A DNA stretch of 64,000 nucleotides from Agapanthus africanus (taxonomy: Eukaryota; Streptophyta; Magnoliopsida; Asparagales; Amaryllidaceae): assembly GCA_030015575.1 (NCBI GenBank), contig JASDDO010000026.1, positions 455,553,096 to 455,617,095 of the forward strand. The letters are read 5' to 3'. Below are positions 60,897 through 64,000 of the stretch, piece after piece. Position numbers and translations under genes: made by a program. Each line of letters begins with the position of its first letter. Positions within the stretch are counted from its first letter, which is position 1. The notes beneath the pieces are model-generated. The model made no database searches and was not told where the DNA came from. It was given only the letters and a program-made list of their open reading frames with translations.

Positions 60897-61690
60897 GAAA
60901 GTGTAAAACTACAACAGTTGGAATCCGCAACCACCTCAGACATCGCATGCCTGACCAAATGAATTCTTTAGACATCGCATGCCTAACAATTATAAACCCC
61001 GCATTTTAGTCTCATAATCGAAAACTCTTTTCAATATCAAGTTGGGCAATTCAACAAGATTCCCGACATCCTGATCGAATGCTCGTCGCAAACTTCAGTA
61101 GGCGGCCGCACCCCCGATACCGTCGACGAAGTGCACCAAGGCGGATCACCGCTGCCGCAAGCACCCGAGCGGACGCTTTCGGCGACGGGGTTCTCCTACA
61201 GTCACTTGGTCGGGGCTATGGAGTGAGGCTGTCTATTAAGTTTACCCGGCGAGTATCCGCGTACGCTACGTGATTGCGACGGACTTTTGATCGCATCAAA
61301 ATTCCGTGGCAACCGATCAAGTGAGACTAAACTGCTATGTTTATAACATTCATTCAGTTATCTCATAACTACTTGTGAATTCCAATTATTGTATCCCTTT
61401 CCAGATAAATAGAAAATGTTAAACTTTCCGATCGAACATTCGAACACCCAAGTTTTCCCGAAACAGCTCAACACATGAAATAAGTTCAAAGACTTTCACT
61501 TCATGCCTCAGTACCAACAGTCCAGCCGTAGAAGGGTCAAGCCAACGCCTCACATGTGGCACGCCGTACTGCCCCAAACCAGAAGGTTCAAAGGGCAGTT
61601 CAAGACGGTCACATAATCGAGTTAAGGTTTGTTGTCTTCTAAAGGGACCATCGCGTTACTTGCACTACTTAGAACGTCTTTAAACCTCGG
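60897..61690 (-). other. Extra leader segment of D, origin unknown
   Basis: About 0.8 kb with no counterpart in the F leader, where flanking homologies adjoin. Contains a GC-rich patch (about 61075-61270) in AT-rich surroundings and a 64-codon plus-strand frame with no recognisable domain. No LTR or terminal repeat found. Could be captured host DNA or an ancestral leader part lost in F. Confidence 0.4.
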
Positions 61691-61900
61691 AAAAATCCAA
61701 CACTCGGAAATTTTCCGGCAGGGAAAAATTGGGTATTTATATCCGGTCGAACTTTTTTAACATATTTTAAAATTATCCGGAAAAACACATAGACAAAGTT
61801 TGACAATCCGATCGAATGTACGAACTCCCAATACAACCCAAAATACCCAACTCTTGATTTCAGATTAAAAATTCCCAGGAAAACCAGCACTGCCAAATAG

Positions 61901-62025
61901 GAATTACTGTGCAAAATTTAATGGGAGATGAGACAAAAGGGCCGCGGAACCGCCGCATAAGCACGCTAATGCCGCGGTTCCGCCGCACTTTTATGGAATT
62001 AGGTCATCGAACTTCACAGTAATTC
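61901..62025 (-). other. GC-cored long leader hairpin (D copy)
   Basis: 125 bp. Outer arms gaattactgtg and cacagtaattc are a perfect 11-bp stem. Core arms gccgcggaaccgccgc and gccgcggttccgccgc pair at 14 of 16 positions. About 150 nt sense-downstream of the PBS. Confidence 0.8.
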
Positions 62026-62171
62026 TTATAAATTCCTGCTGGTTTTTCTGCATATTTTTAATTCTGAAAAAACTCCGAATTTCAAAAATGTCCAGAGAGC
62101 ATTTCGGATGTAGGTTTTCGGTTCGATCGGACTTCAAACTCCGTCTACGCATCGCCTAAGGCTCTAGCTAG

Positions 62172-62183
62172 GCTCTGATATCA
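62172..62183 (-). other. Primer-binding site of element D, one mismatch
   Basis: Reads tgatatcagagc on the minus strand; one base differs from the tggtatcagagc of all other elements here. Confidence 0.8.
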
Positions 62184-62184
62184 C

Positions 62185-64000
62185 TGTAGGGTTCCTAGGC
62201 ACTCTCAAGAGGTCTCACAAGGCATCAACCATGCCAATTTCAAATTTTACGGTGCCGAGAAACCCTAGACTACGGATCGTTAACTAGAAATTTAGGCGAA
62301 AGATGCAACTAGTAAACTACTTTACTAAGAGAACGGAAATACAACCTTTGTAGATCCGGTCCTCCACCTCCATAGCTCCGCAATGAAGTCTCCTCGCTGT
62401 CCAAATCGGATCTTGGGCTCTAGCGTCGGCTTCATCGGAGTAAAAGCGGGCTAGGTCATCGACGACGATGCCGAAGATGATCTACGTCGAGGCATCGCTA
62501 GATCAAGCTCCAACTTCACCAAGTCATGAAGCTTGTAAAGAAAACACACTCTACTACTTGGCAAGAGGTAGAGGATGAAGAAATAGGAAGTGGGTAGACT
62601 TTAGAATTGGATTTCTCACTCTTTTTCATCAATCACCATTGATGAAGTCTAGGTTTTCTTCTTGAAGAAGAAGAAGATAGAAATATTATGATAAGTTCTT
62701 TTAAATGAAAAGGAAAATGAATACTTATCATAATACTAACCTTAGTTTAGTGTAGAGAATAGACCATGGTTAGATATGATGGTTAGGGTTAAGCAAGAGA
62801 CAAGAAGGGTGGACTAGGTCAAAGTTTCATGAAGCTTCAACTAAACTACAAATAAAGCCACCATTCTTTTCTCTTTATGCCATTTATTTTTCCAAAATGT
62901 ATAAACAAATAAATAAATGAATAAATAAGTAATGGAAAAATAAAACCCTAATTATATGTTTAACCATGGTTTAATTCTTTACACTTAACCAAGTAAACAT
63001 GTATCATCAAACATGATACAATCATTTGCACAAAAAGTATATCACATATACAACTTGTACATCCAAGTGAGAAAATCCATTTAAAGTGAACCAATACTAA
63101 TTAATGCAAAGTAATATATCAAATATATAATTATACATTAAATCATTAAATCAACAATTGATTTAACGATCCGGTCATATCGCATATAACCGACTAGTAT
63201 CCTTTGTATCGGCTTATCGAATCAATCCTTGATTCGACAACTAGGTTATATCGCATATAACCAATCGATACATTCATCGCGAGAATAGAATACGGTATCA
63301 CATACACGAATCATTCTCGGTCCCGCACATATCTCATATGCGCTCCTATTTCGTTTCGCTTGAGCCAGGAAACCTCTGTGTAGGACTCTAAAGACTCGTC
63401 AATACGCCGGCAGCAGGTGATGATCATATCAAACACCCACAAGCCGCAAGCGGTCTGCAAAACGTAACGGCCACTCGGGTATTGAGCGATCAGAAGATCG
63501 ACGAGCAAGCCCGCTCACACTCCAGTGAATCCAACCAGTAACACTACCGTACAGTCCGGTCTGATCGTCTGATATGTCGCATATCTCGCCTAGGGGTGGT
63601 AAACGTCAGACCCCAATAGCTCGATAAGTCGTGTCGATATGAGGTCTATAACAGTTCGAGAAACTACTGGTAACACTTACCAGTAAATCTCAGCAACCCT
63701 GGCTAGGGATTTCCGGTTATAGCCAATCGAACACAGCGCAACATCAACTCCCTATACCGGGAGAGACGAATCCCCTCCTATCGCTCATTGCCTCCATGTG
63801 ATTCGGGACTGTACCCAAAAACCACCGTTTTGCACGCCCTCTTGGACGTGGTAAGGTGGAAATCAAAGCACAGTGGGAACCACACAAGACTCTATGACGA
63901 TCTCGGGTCAACAGACTACTCTGTACCAGTGTCACCAGAGAACTGCCATCTGACGTAAGGTATAATACCATCTGGGAGTTCTCGGCGAGTCCGTCCAGTG
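62185..64000 (-). repeat. 5' LTR of element D, incomplete at window end
   Basis: 1816 bp visible from tgtaggg next to the PBS, colinear with 54006 onward. The remaining 0.4 kb and the target copy are beyond the window. Confidence 0.93.

Larger units (their letters stand above)
59046..62171 (-). other. Leader of element D
   Basis: About 3.1 kb, longer than in A and B1. Contains triple hairpins (59477-59683), a 147-bp duplicated unit (59831-60062), the structured block (60191-60292), a GC-rich block (60475-60625), an extra segment (60897-61690) and the long hairpin (61901-62025). Confidence 0.75.
54006..64000 (-). mobile_element. Ty1-copia element D, gag-deficient, continues off-window
   Basis: 3' LTR 54006-56233, polypurine tract, degenerate pol, tiny gag remnant, leader of about 3.1 kb, PBS and 5' LTR from 62185. 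The two LTRs show about 18 substitutions over the 1.8 kb that can be compared (hand count), so it moved recently. Yet gag is mostly deleted, protease is broken and RT lacks its first catalytic Asp. Inserted into H; the right target copy is off-window. Confidence 0.9.

Noticed and set aside
61105-61145. NotI site and cgataccgtcgac resembling a cloning-vector polylinker; also gaattcctgcagccc at 19336 and 26751
   Set aside because: Matches are 8 to 15 bases, the second lies in both LTR copies of one element, and no vector backbone is present. Coincidence is more likely than contamination.
61079-61273. 64-codon Arg/Ala-rich plus-strand frame
   Set aside because: Short, base-composition driven, and antisense to the element. 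Kept only as part of the unexplained segment.

Overview
The window is plant nuclear DNA made entirely of nested LTR retrotransposons. I found no host gene, tRNA or rRNA gene, and no bacterial or CRISPR feature. The evidence is Ty1-copia Gag-Pol domains, primer-binding sites complementary to plant initiator tRNA-Met (tggtatcagagc), 2 kb copia LTRs beginning TGTTAGT, and 4.45 kb LTRs of a Ty3-gypsy (Tekay/Del-like chromovirus) type. Such density fits a large, repeat-rich flowering-plant genome. The species cannot be told.

Layout, left to right. Positions 1-7826 hold the 5' part of a minus-strand copia element (F): degenerate gag/protease, a long leader, and a 5' LTR split by a solo LTR at 4459-6416 (TSD gtata). 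F sits in the leader of another minus-strand copia (E, 7827-10520). E sits in a reversed gypsy LTR (G, 10521-13619). G sits in the pol of a plus-strand copia (C, 13620-15663), whose 3' LTR resumes at 51562-52015. That LTR is split by a large minus-strand copia (A, 15664-51561, TSD gctac). A carries three insertions: a non-autonomous gypsy-type element with 4.45 kb LTRs (18694-30565, TSD atgtc); a young, nearly intact plus-strand copia of A's own family (B1, 33895-45831, TSD ttgtc), itself hit by a solo LTR (41729-43933, TSD atatg); and a solo LTR in A's 5' LTR (49159-51310). To the right are a truncated minus-strand copia (H, 52016-54005) and, inserted in it, another minus-strand copia (D, 54006 to beyond the window) with near-identical LTRs but a deleted gag, a broken protease and a mutated RT.

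Only B1 encodes a near-complete polyprotein (Gag, zinc knuckle, protease, integrase, RT, RNase H). It has one in-frame TGA near the RNase H end. A, C, D, F and H are pseudogenes.

The most interesting signal is non-coding. The 2-3 kb leaders between primer-binding site and gag carry three structured modules at matching positions: (i) a 105-127 nt GC-cored hairpin about 150-180 nt after the PBS (seen in A, B1, D, E, F); (ii) a block of about 100 nt closed by a terminal stem (A, B1, D, F); (iii) an array of three small hairpins upstream of gag (A, B1, D, F). Stem sequences change between elements while pairing is kept, as expected of selected RNA structure. A polypyrimidine-AG acceptor-like site sits just before gag in the same four elements. 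Together with the gag-less but recently mobile D, this suggests a helper/parasite system in which leader RNA signals, not proteins, are what selection maintains.
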